A stretch of DNA of 64,000 nucleotides from Pectobacterium aroidearum (GTDB lineage Bacteria; Pseudomonadota; Gammaproteobacteria; Enterobacterales; Enterobacteriaceae), in the NCBI RefSeq assembly GCF_041228105.1, contig NZ_CP166097.1, positions 1,488,001-1,552,000 on the forward strand, read 5' to 3'. The position numbers and the translations under genes were made by a program. Positions 40,438-49,539 of the stretch are shown here, piece by piece (the stretch's first letter is position 1; the number at the start of each line of letters is the position of its first letter). The notes beneath the pieces are model-generated. The model did not search any database. It saw nothing but the letters and a program-made list of their open reading frames with translations, and was not told the DNA's origin.

Positions 40438-40743
40438 TTACATTTCGAGGATCTCTTGAACCCAATCCCCCCAACATTCACAACCAAGTCGTGACTCAAC
40501 TGTACCCGGATTAGATGCAAACCACCATTCCTTTACCACTTCATATTCCGAGAGTATAAGGGTGAATGGACGCCAACAACCCATTCTTCCATCTTGATCA
40601 CATGGATCACTGCCAACCAGGAAGAATTCATTCAGAAAGGGCAAAGGTGGGAAATAGCCAGAAGAACTAATGACACCAAAGATGCCATAAAGCACTTTGG
40701 TATTCTCATCTAAAATCCGTTTAGCATTATTAATATTATTCAT
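40438..40743 (-). CDS. Hypothetical protein in the restriction island
   Basis: A 101-residue soluble protein with no recognised family; a tryptophan- and cysteine-bearing C-terminus (WWFASNPGTVESRLGCECWGDWVQEIL) stands out. There is no strong ribosome site, and the stretch is low in GC like the rest of the island. It points away from the nuclease gene. It could be a genuine small island gene or part of a decayed one. Confidence 0.45.
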   Translation of the reverse strand: MNNINNAKRILDENTKVLYGIFGVISSSGYFPPLPFLNEFFLVGSDPCDQDGRMGCWRPFTLILSEYEVVKEWWFASNPGTVESRLGCECWGDWVQEILEM

Positions 40744-40764
40744 CGAAATCCATTCATCTGATGT

Positions 40765-41040
40765 TTACGTTATTGTCATGTTCTTACTAAGTATACGTAC
40801 CTTGGTTTTCTTACTCGATAGTATTTTTGGATAGTGTTTAGTTATGATGTCGTTCATACGCTCAACCAATTCCAGGCGTTTGAAGGTCAAATGCGGGGTT
40901 CCCTTCTGAAAGTAACGAATACTGAAGAATTCATCTTCGTAAGTTTCCTTCGCTGGATTCTCCCGGATATGTTCCATCAATCGCGTAGAGATATTGCCAC
41001 GGTTGTCAGGGATGGGTTTACCGTTCACTAGGATCGCCAC
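40765..41040 (-). pseudogene. DUF4942-like fragment
   Basis: A 91-codon frame whose FQKGTPHLTFKRLELVERMNDIITKHYP stretch resembles the DUF4942 region found in plasmid- and island-borne methyltransferase-like proteins, which are several times longer. The frame starts inside the integrase fragment next to it, so this is most likely the tail of a deleted gene that became joined to the integrase start. Confidence 0.5.
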
Positions 41041-41274
41041 CAGAAGCGACGATTTTTCGAGCCTCTTCCCGTTTTAATCTCGCTTCTGCCAGCGAGATAT
41101 CAGGATAGACACCGATAGATAATTTTTTCTCTTTCCCTGCAACGCGGTACTTCAAACGCCAATATTTGGCTCCATTCGGCTTTATCAGAAGATAAAGACC
41201 TGCGCCGTCAGTGAGTTTGTATTCTTTGTTTTGTGGCTTGGCGGTTTCTATCTGTCGAGCATGTAAGTGGCATC
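41018..41274 (-). pseudogene. Truncated and frameshifted tyrosine integrase (P4 type)
   Basis: On the minus strand the ATG at 41274 (behind GGAG) opens MPLT. After an apparent one-base insertion near 41262 the frame shifts and reads ARQIETAKP, YKLTDGAGLYLLIKPNGAKYWRLKYR, GKEKKLSIGVYPDISLAEAR and REEARKIVASGGDPSE before TAA at 41018. This is the N-terminal DUF4102 arm-binding domain of P4-like phage integrases; the catalytic domain is gone. It stands about 175 bases from the 3' end of a tRNA-Arg gene, the usual int-att arrangement. Confidence 0.88.
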
Positions 41275-41450
41275 GTGGGGGCTCCTAATAGTCATTGAAC
41301 AAGAAGAGCCCCCATAGAGGCCCCCAACATCGACTTGATTTCCGGTATGCTGGGTTGACCTCGGTGGAGCTCAGCGACAGAAAATCCTAATGGTATCAAT
41401 GAATATAACGGGGTTTTGTTGAATTCGGTAGAGTCTGGGGGAACGTAAAA

Positions 41451-41527
41451 TGGTACGCCCTACAGGATTCGAACCTGTGACCTACGGCTTAGAAGGCCGT
41501 TGCTCTATCCAGCTGAGCTAAGGGCGC
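41451..41527 (-). tRNA. argU: tRNA-Arg (anticodon TCT)
   Basis: A 77-base tRNA gene with encoded CCA. GCGCCCT pairs with AGGGCGT (G-U at 1-72). The D-arm CTCAGCTGGATAGAG, the anticodon arm GGCCTTCTAAGCC with anticodon TCT, and the T-arm CAGGTTCGAATCCTG all fold well. In E. coli the cognate argU is a known phage integration site. The integrase remnant here lies on its 3' side. Confidence 0.97.
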
Positions 41528-41924
41528 ATTGCGCAAAGAAATGGCTGCTGCTTGTCACAACAGTGGGCTGGATTATACCCACACGTCCCAGTGAGTCAAC
41601 GGGTTGGCGCTGGATTTACGCTATACGGTGAATCCCTGTACAACTTTGGCGAATGTCGCTTTTTCGGGTGTGACTTTTTTGCACAATTGCGAGCTCTGTC
41701 CACACGTACTACACATAGCAATGAAAGTTTCAGTTTTATCTGCTGGATGCGTTCAGTAATTCTTTTCAAGTTATGATCGGACGTATTCTGTACCTTGCGC
41801 TGTTGGTACACTATGCCCGCATTCGTTGGGTTTTGGATGAGTGTGGGCTGCTTTCACGTATCGGGTTTATCGCTCGGTTATTTGTGGATCCGCTATTCTG
41901 TCGAACTTTGGAACCTTTTGATTT
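41528..41924. other. Intergenic region between tRNA-Arg and the mechanosensitive channel gene
   Basis: About 400 bases without a supported gene. It must carry the tRNA promoter (minus) and the promoter of the channel gene (plus). Short open frames here have no ribosome sites or family features. Confidence 0.45.
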
Positions 41925-44372
41925 ATGAACATTCTTTCATCCGCATTCTTGCGCGTTTGCCTGCTGGCGATGTTGATGCTGCCTGTTGGATATGCATTGG
42001 CGGCGAGTGCGGATCCTGATCCACAACCTGCGCAGACCGATGCGCCAGTAAAAATTAATGTTGATGCCGAGTTGGTCAAGCTGCAAAAACAGTTAGATAA
42101 CATCAAGCAGCAGGTATCAGGCACCAATAACGACAGCAAATTTGGCGCGTTGAATGACACCACGCAGGAACTGGCGAATAACGCCAGCGAGCTTGCCAAT
42201 ACCGTAGCGCCGCAGCGCGCTCAAATTCAGGCTCAGTTGGATGTTTTGGGGCCAGCACCAGAACCCGGCTCCAGCATTACTGAAACCAGTGAGGTGACGC
42301 GTAAGCGAAACAGTTTGAATGCGCAAAAAGCAAAAATGGATGCGCAGAGCGAGCAGATTCAGGCGTTACGCACCAGCGCGGCCAACCTATCAGCGCAAAT
42401 TGTCACTCTGCGTCGTAATGCGCTGAAAACGCAGCTGGCATTGAATTCCGGTAGCATTCTGGGCGGGCGTTTCTGGGCACCGGTTGTGACTCCGCAGGCC
42501 GAAGACGTACGTCGCCTGAGTGCCTTTCAGGAGCAGTTAAGCGATGCCTTTACTGTAGCCTGGGAGCCTGACTGGCGTTACGGTTCTGCCTTCCTGATTG
42601 TGATCGCCATGGTGATGAGTTCGACAGGGCGTCGGTATCTGGAGAAATATCTGGCCTGGGCAGGAATTCACTGGCTGCCAGAAGGGCGTCTGCGGCGGAG
42701 TTTTTTAGCTACGGCATCGGTTATCTCGACCGTGGTCACGATCGGCATCGCAGTGAATCTGATCGACTTTACGTTTACGCGCCACGGCGAGGCTTCAGAG
42801 CGCGTCGTGTCGTTCCTTGATGCGTTGGTGAGGCAGGCCATTTTCTGTTCGATGGTGGCCGGATTAGGACGTGCGTTCCTTTCAAATCAGCGCCCTTCGT
42901 GGCGTTTGCCTGCGATTGCTAACCCCGTCGCTAAAGCGATGAAGCCGTTCCCCGTGGTGGCGGCTGGCATTATTCTGATCTTCGGTTTTATTGAACAAGT
43001 GACGGCGACGGTGGGGACATCGGTCGCGGCAACCATTATGGTGAACGGCTTATCTGCGCTGTTCCTTGCGCTCACCGCCGGAACGATAACGCTGAAAAGC
43101 GATCAGATTCGTCGGCAGATGGTGCATTCAGGCGAACAGCCAGAAGCGCGTTCGACGTTATCCGGTGTTATTCATCTTGCGGTATTGGCGACGGCGTTCT
43201 CGATTCTGGTGTCGCTGGTCATCGGCTATATCTCACTGGCTCGTTTTTTGGCGTTCGAGCTGGTGTGGATTGGCATGGTGTTCTCCTGCCTGTATCTGTT
43301 CTCAACATTCATTACTGATATCTGCGAAAGCCTCTTTTCCCCCAACAATGCTAGCGGCAAGCGGATGAAAAATTCGCTCAATCTGGACGATCGCCATCTG
43401 GCTCAGGCCGCCTTGATCTTGTCAGCCAGCGGTAAAGTCATTTTAATTTTAATGGCGGCGGTCGCCTTACTTAACGGTACGTTTGGCACCACGACGCCTT
43501 TGGAACTCGTGCAAAAAGCCGTTGAGATCTGGGGCGGGAAAGGGCTGGAAACCTTAAGCATTGTGCCTGCTCATCTGGTCAATGCCGTGCTCTTTCTTGT
43601 CGTGGGGGTCTATGTTCTACGCTCCTCAAAACGCTGGCTGGAAGACGAGTTCCTTCCTAAAACGACGTTAGAGCGCGGAATCCGTGCGTCACTGGTAACG
43701 CTGTTCAGCAACATCGGCTATATCCTGATTATCCTGTTGACGCTGGCGACGCTAGGGATTCAATGGAACAAGCTGGCGTGGATTGTCAGTGCGTTGTCGG
43801 TAGGTATTGGTTTTGGTTTACAGGAGATAGTGAAGAACTTTATCTCCGGCCTGATTTTGTTGACGGAGCGTCCGGTGAAAGTAGGGGACTCGGTCAGCAT
43901 CAGTGGGGTTGAAGGGGATATCCGGCGGATTAATGTGCGTGCGACGGAAATTCAGTTGGGTGACCGTTCGACGGTGATCGTGCCGAACTCTCAATTTATC
44001 TCACAGAATGTGCGCAATATTACGATGGGTAACCCGTTTGGGGTTGCTACGCTGGCGCTGACGTTCCCCTTAGATATCGACCCTGAAGAAGTCCGGGCTC
44101 TGCTACTGGATGCGTATATCAACCACGATTCGATTCTGGAATCACCGGCACCGTCAGTGAAGTTCAGTCAACTCACCCCGACGGGCATGGTGCTGAGCGT
44201 AACAGGCTATGTCAGCAGCCCGAGAATGGTATCGGAAGCAAAGAGCGATCTGTTGTTTGAGATCATCAAGCGATTACGGGCATCTAATATTCCGCTGGCC
44301 GTACCGCAGAAGATGGTGTTGGAAAACTCAGGGCTTGCGCTGACTGACGGCACTTCGGGTGAGGATAAATAA
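41925..44372 (+). CDS. MscS-type mechanosensitive channel with DUF3772 periplasmic domain
   Basis: An 815-residue inner-membrane channel. A signal peptide (MNILSSAFLRVCLLAMLMLPVGYALA) precedes a coiled-coil-rich periplasmic domain of about 190 residues, in the DUF3772 style. About ten transmembrane segments follow, the last being the pore helix with VGIGFGLQEIVKNFISGLILL near 625. The beta domain carries ERPVKVGDSVSISGVEGDIRRI and VIVPNSQFISQNV. Such large MscS relatives release solutes on osmotic downshock. It is distinct in length from MscK (about 1120) and MscM; the closest E. coli type is uncertain. Confidence 0.9.
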   Translation: MNILSSAFLRVCLLAMLMLPVGYALAASADPDPQPAQTDAPVKINVDAELVKLQKQLDNIKQQVSGTNNDSKFGALNDTTQELANNASELANTVAPQRAQIQAQLDVLGPAPEPGSSITETSEVTRKRNSLNAQKAKMDAQSEQIQALRTSAANLSAQIVTLRRNALKTQLALNSGSILGGRFWAPVVTPQAEDVRRLSAFQEQLSDAFTVAWEPDWRYGSAFLIVIAMVMSSTGRRYLEKYLAWAGIHWLPEGRLRRSFLATASVISTVVTIGIAVNLIDFTFTRHGEASERVVSFLDALVRQAIFCSMVAGLGRAFLSNQRPSWRLPAIANPVAKAMKPFPVVAAGIILIFGFIEQVTATVGTSVAATIMVNGLSALFLALTAGTITLKSDQIRRQMVHSGEQPEARSTLSGVIHLAVLATAFSILVSLVIGYISLARFLAFELVWIGMVFSCLYLFSTFITDICESLFSPNNASGKRMKNSLNLDDRHLAQAALILSASGKVILILMAAVALLNGTFGTTTPLELVQKAVEIWGGKGLETLSIVPAHLVNAVLFLVVGVYVLRSSKRWLEDEFLPKTTLERGIRASLVTLFSNIGYILIILLTLATLGIQWNKLAWIVSALSVGIGFGLQEIVKNFISGLILLTERPVKVGDSVSISGVEGDIRRINVRATEIQLGDRSTVIVPNSQFISQNVRNITMGNPFGVATLALTFPLDIDPEEVRALLLDAYINHDSILESPAPSVKFSQLTPTGMVLSVTGYVSSPRMVSEAKSDLLFEIIKRLRASNIPLAVPQKMVLENSGLALTDGTSGEDK

Positions 44373-44381
44373 GTTGCTTTG

Positions 44382-44417
44382 TCATCCGTTATCCGACATT
44401 GGACGGGTAACGGATGA
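44382..44417. terminator. Terminator between the channel gene and dat
   Basis: TCATCCGTTATCC pairs with GGGTAACGGATGA (13 bp with one G-T pair) between two convergent genes. Flanking CTTTG and CAAAG can extend the stem. Confidence 0.75.
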
Positions 44418-44452
44418 GCATCAAAGCCGTGCTGGCTGAGTGTGACGCGCGG

Positions 44453-45313
44453 CTATTTTCCCTGCTGTTTAATCATATCGAGATAGATTTCACGTAACTG
44501 CTGGGTAATTTTTCCAGGCTTGCCGTCGCCAATCGTTTTTCCATCCAGCATCACGACAGGAAGGACGAGCATGGTGGCTGAACTGACAAAAATTTCTTTG
44601 GCGTGATAAGCCTCTTCCGGCGTAAAACACCGTTCTTCCAGCGTAATACCCTCTTTTTCTGCCAGCTTGAGCAGAGACTGACGCGTAATGCCGTGCAGAA
44701 TATCGTTGCTGAGTGGACGTGTCACAACCGTGTCGTCATGTAGGACAATGTAACAGTTGCAGGAACTGCCTTCGGTAATGAAACCTTCTTCGACAAAGAA
44801 GGCATCATCGGCCTGATTCGCATGGGCGTACTCTTTTGCCAGGCTGGCAGCCAGCAGGCTGACGGTTTTGATATCCCGACGATGCCAGCGAATATCCTCG
44901 GTGGTGACAACGTGCAGGCCTGTCGTGGCCTTCGGGTTGCCGACCAGCGAACGTGCCTGAGTGAATAGAACCAGCGTGGATTTGACGTCAACAGAAGGGA
45001 AGTAGAAATCGCGATCACCAGCATTGCCGCGGCTAAGCTGTAAGTAGATCGCGCCTTCTTTCAGATCGTTTTTACTGATCAGCTCATCGTGAATATCTTT
45101 GAGTGCCTCAGGAGTGACGGGCAACGTGAGCGATAGCTCGCGGCAGGAGCGTTGCAGGCGAGTGATATGATCGGGGAAATCAACCAGCTTGCCATCGATG
45201 ACCGCAGTCACTTCATAAACGGCATCAGCAAATAGAAAGCCACGGTCAAATACAGAAATTTTTGCTTCATTTTCTTCCAGATACTGTCCATCAACATAAA
45301 CAAGACGTTGCAT
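44453..45313 (-). CDS. dat: D-amino acid aminotransferase
   Basis: A class IV PLP transaminase of 286 residues that exchanges amino groups between D-alanine or D-glutamate and keto acids. The fold-type IV signature is present: VFDRGFLFADAVYE at 21-34, the PLP lysine Lys149 in DIKTVSLLAASLAKEYA and the FITEGSSCNCYIV motif. The start at 45313 (ATG, seven bases after AAGGAG) is preferred to GTG at 45316. It lies 40 bases downstream of a dipeptide epimerase gene on the same strand, which suggests a joint role in recycling D-amino acids from peptidoglycan. Confidence 0.9.
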   Translation of the reverse strand: MQRLVYVDGQYLEENEAKISVFDRGFLFADAVYEVTAVIDGKLVDFPDHITRLQRSCRELSLTLPVTPEALKDIHDELISKNDLKEGAIYLQLSRGNAGDRDFYFPSVDVKSTLVLFTQARSLVGNPKATTGLHVVTTEDIRWHRRDIKTVSLLAASLAKEYAHANQADDAFFVEEGFITEGSSCNCYIVLHDDTVVTRPLSNDILHGITRQSLLKLAEKEGITLEERCFTPEEAYHAKEIFVSSATMLVLPVVMLDGKTIGDGKPGKITQQLREIYLDMIKQQGK

Positions 45314-45355
45314 CACAACACTCCTTAATAGTTGCTCAATGCAGGTTAACGCGCG

Positions 45356-46336
45356 TTATCCCCACAATAATGCGTTGGGTGGTAATATTTCGCTACCGTT
45401 ATAGTGCAACCCGTTATTGCGATCGCGCTGCAAGAGCAGCGGACCGTCCAAATCAACCACGGCGGCACCTTGTGCGACGACAAATGCGGGTGCCATCGAG
45501 AGAGATGTGCTTACCATGCAGCCGACCATAATTTTTAAGCCTTCCTCCTGCGCGGAGTGGCGTAGACGCAGGGCTTCCGTTAGACCGCCAGTTTTATCCA
45601 GCTTGATGTTGATCATGTCATAGCGCCCGGTCAGAGCGGCCAGCGATTGGCTGTCATGACAGGATTCATCGGCACAGACGGGAATCGGGCGGGGCAGATC
45701 TGCCAGCACATCATCTTTGCCCGCTGGGAAAGGTTGCTCGATCATCGTTACACCCAGTGCAGCGAGTTCAGGCACCAGCGTCAGGTAGCGTTCGGCGTCC
45801 CATCCTTCATTGGCGTCGACAATCAGGCGAGCCAGGGGGGCGCCCTCTCGAACCGCGGTGACTCTGGCCAGATCGTTTGCATCCGCCAGTTTTAATTTGA
45901 GAAGGGGACGATGGGCATTGTGTATTGCGGCGTGCCGCATACGATCGGGTGTATCTAGCGATAGCGTATAGGCGGTCTCCAGCGGCATAGGCGAAGGGAG
46001 ATTCAAACGTTGCCAAATGCGCTGCTGGTGCTGTTTGCATTCCAGATCCCAGAATGCGCAATCAAGCGCATTGCGCGCCGCGCCTGCGGGCAGAATGGTT
46101 TGCAGCGTCTCCCGATCTAAACCGTTACGAAAATCGCTGTGCAATGAGGCAATTTGCGCCATTACGCTGTCGAGGGATTCGCCGTAGCGTGAATAAGGGA
46201 CACATTCTCCGTAGCCTGCTACCTTGCCGGACTGAAGCGCAACCACAACGACATCCGCCTGGCGTTTGCTGCCGCGTGAGATGGTAAATGCGCCCTCTAT
46301 TGGCCAACTCTCGGTGAAACATTGCATCTCGGTCAT
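45356..46336 (-). CDS. ycjG: L-Ala-D/L-Glu epimerase (enolase superfamily)
   Basis: A 326-residue enolase-superfamily enzyme that epimerises L-Ala-D-Glu dipeptides from murein. The active-site lysine pair is Lys147/Lys149 in LLKLKLA. Metal ligands lie in LIVDANEGW, MIEQPFPAG and PVCADESCHD, and the opposite catalytic Lys is in INIKLDKTGG. These match the dipeptide-epimerase subgroup. It lies upstream of, and in the same unit as, the D-amino-acid transaminase. Confidence 0.92.
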   Translation of the reverse strand: MTEMQCFTESWPIEGAFTISRGSKRQADVVVVALQSGKVAGYGECVPYSRYGESLDSVMAQIASLHSDFRNGLDRETLQTILPAGAARNALDCAFWDLECKQHQQRIWQRLNLPSPMPLETAYTLSLDTPDRMRHAAIHNAHRPLLKLKLADANDLARVTAVREGAPLARLIVDANEGWDAERYLTLVPELAALGVTMIEQPFPAGKDDVLADLPRPIPVCADESCHDSQSLAALTGRYDMINIKLDKTGGLTEALRLRHSAQEEGLKIMVGCMVSTSLSMAPAFVVAQGAAVVDLDGPLLLQRDRNNGLHYNGSEILPPNALLWG

Positions 46337-46689
46337 AAGCTGATTCTCGGGTTAACCATCCTGTGCATCAGGGGATAAGCGCCTTGTCTACACGGCCTGA
46401 GCGGGTCACCAAGTGTAATGCTTCTTCCTGCATGTATTCCTCATTTTTCGCACTTTTAGTCGGAAATCGATGAGGCTTCATGTCGGGAAGAAAAAATTTA
46501 TTAAGCGTGGTATCGACAGGGTGAATTATCTGAGATAGCTTGGATAAGCTCACTGCACTTCAGGTCGTACGTGCCGCCGTCATCAACAAAACTGGCTGCC
46601 TGCGTTTTAAGTGATATTGAGTAGAGTGCCTTTTTACAGGCACTGCGTCGCTCGGACGGTCCGGGCGCTCACGTTAATTTGAGGATGTT
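46337..46689. other. Intergenic region between ycjG and alaC
   Basis: About 350 bases. A hairpin (GTGCCT at 46626-46631 with AGGCAC at 46638-46643) lies in the alaC leader about 45 bases before the start codon. A 21-codon frame with a GAGGAA site begins at 46430 on the minus strand, just ahead of ycjG, but I cannot support it as a gene. No other feature is seen. Confidence 0.45.
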
Positions 46690-47931
46690 ATGGCTGATTC
46701 TACTTCTCCGCGCCGTTTTACGCGCATCGATCGTCTTCCCCCGTATGTATTTAATATCACTGCTGAATTAAAAATGGCTGCGCGTCGTCGCGGCGAAGAC
46801 ATTATTGATTTCAGCATGGGTAACCCTGATGGCCCGACACCTCCTCATATCGTGGAAAAACTCTGTACGGTTGCACAACGCGAAGATACTCACGGATATT
46901 CGACATCCCGAGGCATTCCGCGCTTACGTCGTGCAATCTCCCGCTGGTACGCCGATCGTTATGAGGTTGATATCGATCCTGAAAGTGAAGCGATCGTCAC
47001 GATTGGTTCCAAAGAGGGGCTGGCGCACCTGATGCTGGCAACGTTGGATCATGGTGATACGGTGCTGGTGCCGAACCCCAGTTACCCGATTCACATTTAT
47101 GGTGCGGTGATTGCCGGGGCGCAGGTTCGCTCTGTACCGCTGGTGGAAGGCGTCGATTTCTTCAATGAATTAGAACGCGCTATCCGCGAGAGTATCCCGA
47201 AGCCGAAAATGATGATTCTCGGTTTCCCGTCGAATCCGACAGCACAGTGCGTCGAGCTGGATTTCTTTGAACGCGTGGTTGAGCTGGCGAAACAGTACGG
47301 CGTGTTGGTGATCCATGATTTGGCCTATGCCGATATCGTGTATGACGGCTGGAAGGCGCCATCGATCATGCAGGTTCCCGGAGCGAAGGACATCGCGGTG
47401 GAGTTCTTCACGCTGTCAAAAAGCTACAATATGGCGGGCTGGCGTATTGGCTTTATGGTCGGGAACCCAGAGCTGGTCAGTGCACTGGCGCGGATTAAGA
47501 GTTACCACGATTACGGCACGTTTACGCCGTTGCAGGTTGCGGCGATCGCGGCACTGGAAGGCGATCAGCAATGTGTGCTGGATATTGCCGAGCAGTATCG
47601 CCAGCGCCGTAACGTTTTGGTTCGTGGTCTGCATGAAGCGGGTTGGATGGTTGATGAACCCAAAGCGTCTATGTATGTCTGGGCCAAAATTCCTGACGCC
47701 TATGCGCATCTGGGGTCGCTGGAATTCGCCAAGCGACTGCTGTCGGAAGCGAAGGTTTGCGTCTCCCCTGGTATTGGTTTTGGCGATTATGGCGATACGC
47801 ATGTTCGGTTTGCCTTAATTGAAAATCAGGATCGTATTCGGCAGGCCGTGCGCGGTATTAAGACCATGTTCCGCGCCGATGGCATCTTACCGACGACCAA
47901 ACCGGTATCAGGCAAGGGCTCCGCAGCTTAA
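46690..47931 (+). CDS. alaC: Alanine transaminase AlaC
   Basis: A fold-type I PLP transaminase of 413 residues that makes alanine from pyruvate and glutamate. Features are [14 protein letters not shown] near 40, the PNPSYPIH and [10 protein letters not shown] motifs, [14 protein letters not shown], and the PLP lysine Lys244 in [15 protein letters not shown]. Length and sequence match E. coli AlaC (YfdZ). It is a single-gene unit followed by a hairpin, then outS. Confidence 0.95.
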   Translation: MADSTSPRRFTRIDRLPPYVFNITAELKMAARRRGEDIIDFSMGNPDGPTPPHIVEKLCTVAQREDTHGYSTSRGIPRLRRAISRWYADRYEVDIDPESEAIVTIGSKEGLAHLMLATLDHGDTVLVPNPSYPIHIYGAVIAGAQVRSVPLVEGVDFFNELERAIRESIPKPKMMILGFPSNPTAQCVELDFFERVVELAKQYGVLVIHDLAYADIVYDGWKAPSIMQVPGAKDIAVEFFTLSKSYNMAGWRIGFMVGNPELVSALARIKSYHDYGTFTPLQVAAIAALEGDQQCVLDIAEQYRQRRNVLVRGLHEAGWMVDEPKASMYVWAKIPDAYAHLGSLEFAKRLLSEAKVCVSPGIGFGDYGDTHVRFALIENQDRIRQAVRGIKTMFRADGILPTTKPVSGKGSAA

Positions 47932-47938
47932 TCATCAC

Positions 47939-47963
47939 GGCTCCCAGTCGGCTGACTGGGAGC
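47939..47963 (+). terminator. Hairpin after alaC
   Basis: GCTCCCAGTC and GACTGGGAGC form a perfect 10-bp stem with a four-base loop just after the alaC stop. There is little T tract, so termination may be partial before outS. Confidence 0.65.
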
Positions 47964-48039
47964 AATATAAACATGCCGTGACAGCGGCTTATCATTTGCT
48001 AGAATGCCTACCGTTAATCTCAATCAGGATGAGTTCTTC

Positions 48040-48453
48040 ATGTCGTTATCTCTGTCTAAATTTTCCGCGTTAACGCTGCTTTGCGTCACGCTGGCCGGGT
48101 GCCAACAAACAGGAACGTCTGCCCACAAAGGAACGGTGGCAGGCCAGTCTTCTGCGGTAACGGTCTCTCCTAACGATCAACTGAACCAGCTGTCGTCGCT
48201 GGTTGCAGCTACTCGCTATCTCAAATCAAAATGTAATCGCAGCGATCTTCCCGATGATGCGACGGTTATGAATGTTGCGCTGACGGTAGCGAAACAAAGA
48301 GGCTGGAATGTCGCGAGCTACCAGGCTTTACCGCAGCGCAGTGAAAGCCTGTATCAAGGATTATTAAAAGATAGCACGCCAAAAGAGACGCAGTGTTCGG
48401 AGTTTAACCGTACGCTGACGCCGTTTATTGATGCTATTCGCAGTCGCGGCTAG
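48040..48453 (+). CDS. outS: Type II secretion pilotin OutS
   Basis: A 137-residue lipoprotein that carries the secretin OutD to the outer membrane. The signal peptide ends in the lipobox LAGC with Cys21; Gln follows the Cys, allowing outer-membrane sorting. The mature part shows the OutS/PulS pattern: LNQLSSLVAATRYLKSKCNRSDLPDDATV, then SLYQGLLKDSTPKETQCSEFNRTLTPF. The ATG at 48040 is preferred over 48004. It stands apart from the outC-N operon, convergent with outB, and their stop codons overlap. Confidence 0.93.
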   Translation: MSLSLSKFSALTLLCVTLAGCQQTGTSAHKGTVAGQSSAVTVSPNDQLNQLSSLVAATRYLKSKCNRSDLPDDATVMNVALTVAKQRGWNVASYQALPQRSESLYQGLLKDSTPKETQCSEFNRTLTPFIDAIRSRG

Positions 48454-49022
48454 GGCGCGGCGCTTCCACTTTCATCGGCGGCGGAACGTTCATTCTCATT
48501 GAATTTTCCGCCTGGCCAATCCTCCAACGCCTCCAAAATAAACACTTCACCCTCGACGCTGAAAATGGTCATGTCCTGTTGGATTTGTTCGATGGTTAAC
48601 CCTTCTATTGGCGAATCGCCTTCACGGAATTGCAGGCCGTTGAGCGTGATACTGCGCTTGGCTTCATCCGACGTGTAAACGTGTGCGCTGTAGGTCAGCG
48701 GTGGAACCTCACCATTGCTGATGGCAGGTAACGGCAATGTGGTTCTTTTCTCTGGCAGCGCAGGCGCATCGACATGAGCTTCTTCTTGCTGAGGTGGTGT
48801 CGCCGCGGGTGCGGCTGGTGCTTGTCCCTCTGCCGCAGGCAAGGTAGCGGCTTGAGCAGCCAAAGCGACGGCAGGAGAAGTAGAACTCCCCCAGCGCTGA
48901 TGGCTGAACCAGCCAAGTGCGATAAAAAGCAGAGCATAAATAACCATCAAATACCCGGGCATGGGGTATTTGGCAAGCAGCGCTGGCTGTGAGTGTGTCT
49001 GTGCGTCCGGTGCGTTATCCAC
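48450..49022 (-). CDS. outB: Type II secretion accessory protein OutB
   Basis: A 190-residue inner-membrane protein of the GspB family. One transmembrane segment (YLMVIYALLFIALGWF, about 24-40) is followed by a Pro/Ala-rich linker and a periplasmic domain with PPLTYSAHVYTSDEAKRSITLNGLQFREGD. OutB/GspB helps assemble or stabilise the secretin. It starts at GTG 49022, with AAGGA upstream. It is transcribed toward outS; the shared CTAG makes both stops. In Dickeya outB lies next to outC, but here two pectinase genes come between them. Confidence 0.92.
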   Translation of the reverse strand: MDNAPDAQTHSQPALLAKYPMPGYLMVIYALLFIALGWFSHQRWGSSTSPAVALAAQAATLPAAEGQAPAAPAATPPQQEEAHVDAPALPEKRTTLPLPAISNGEVPPLTYSAHVYTSDEAKRSITLNGLQFREGDSPIEGLTIEQIQQDMTIFSVEGEVFILEALEDWPGGKFNENERSAADESGSAAP

Positions 49023-49539
49023 GCGCTAATCCTTAATTATCTACTTAGGCCGTGTAGCCTCACATCATAAACGAAAGTAGGGTGAGTAGGATGGTGCTGT
49101 CTGCCTTATTTTGCAAAAAATAGGAAGAGCCAGAAAACTGAATCTCTCGGTTATGTGACAGTTCCTCCATTTTGATTAAAAACTATTGCAATCATAATAA
49201 TCACATATGGAATCTTGAAGCGGGTCGCAAAAAAAACGTGTGAATTTGCTTTAATGAAACCGTGTTTTACCCTTGTAGGTATGGCGTTTCTTTTCAGGGT
49301 TTGAATAGTCAATAATGTGGAGGTCATAATCATTTAATTAACATTTCCGAGTGTTAAATCAGCAGTCTCATTATGTGGTTTTTACTACAGGTATTGCGCT
49401 GCTTTTTTATCAATCAGGGATGTAAAAATCTGCCGTTAATTTATGAATAAAAGCAATTTTAAAGTATGCGATTAATATCGCAGGGTTTTGTGCGGATTTA
49501 TTTTTCTATTTTGATAATTAAAAAATACTGAGGGATAAA
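49023..49539. other. Divergent regulatory region between outB and the pectate lyase gene
   Basis: About 520 AT-rich bases without a supported gene. It contains the KdgR-like operator at 49253-49270, listed separately. The rest (49271-49539) is very AT-rich leader and probably holds the lyase promoter. Confidence 0.5.
49253..49270 (+). promoter_or_regulatory. KdgR-like operator
   Basis: AATGAAACCGTGTTTTAC fits the KdgR pattern of AAAC and GTTT arms separated by a few bases (TGAAAC-n-GTTTYA type). KdgR represses pectinase and out genes in soft-rot bacteria until pectin breakdown products appear. The site is placed to act on both outB and the lyase gene. Confidence 0.65.

Noticed and set aside
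41281..41450. Attachment-site repeat of the tRNA 3' end within the window
   Set aside because: I looked for a second copy of the 3' end of the tRNA gene and did not find one, so no att pair is claimed.
46368..46553. A 61-codon minus-strand frame (or its 21-codon tail with a GAGGAA site) upstream of ycjG
   Set aside because: A ribosome site exists only for the 21-codon version; there is no family pattern, so I left it as an intergenic note.
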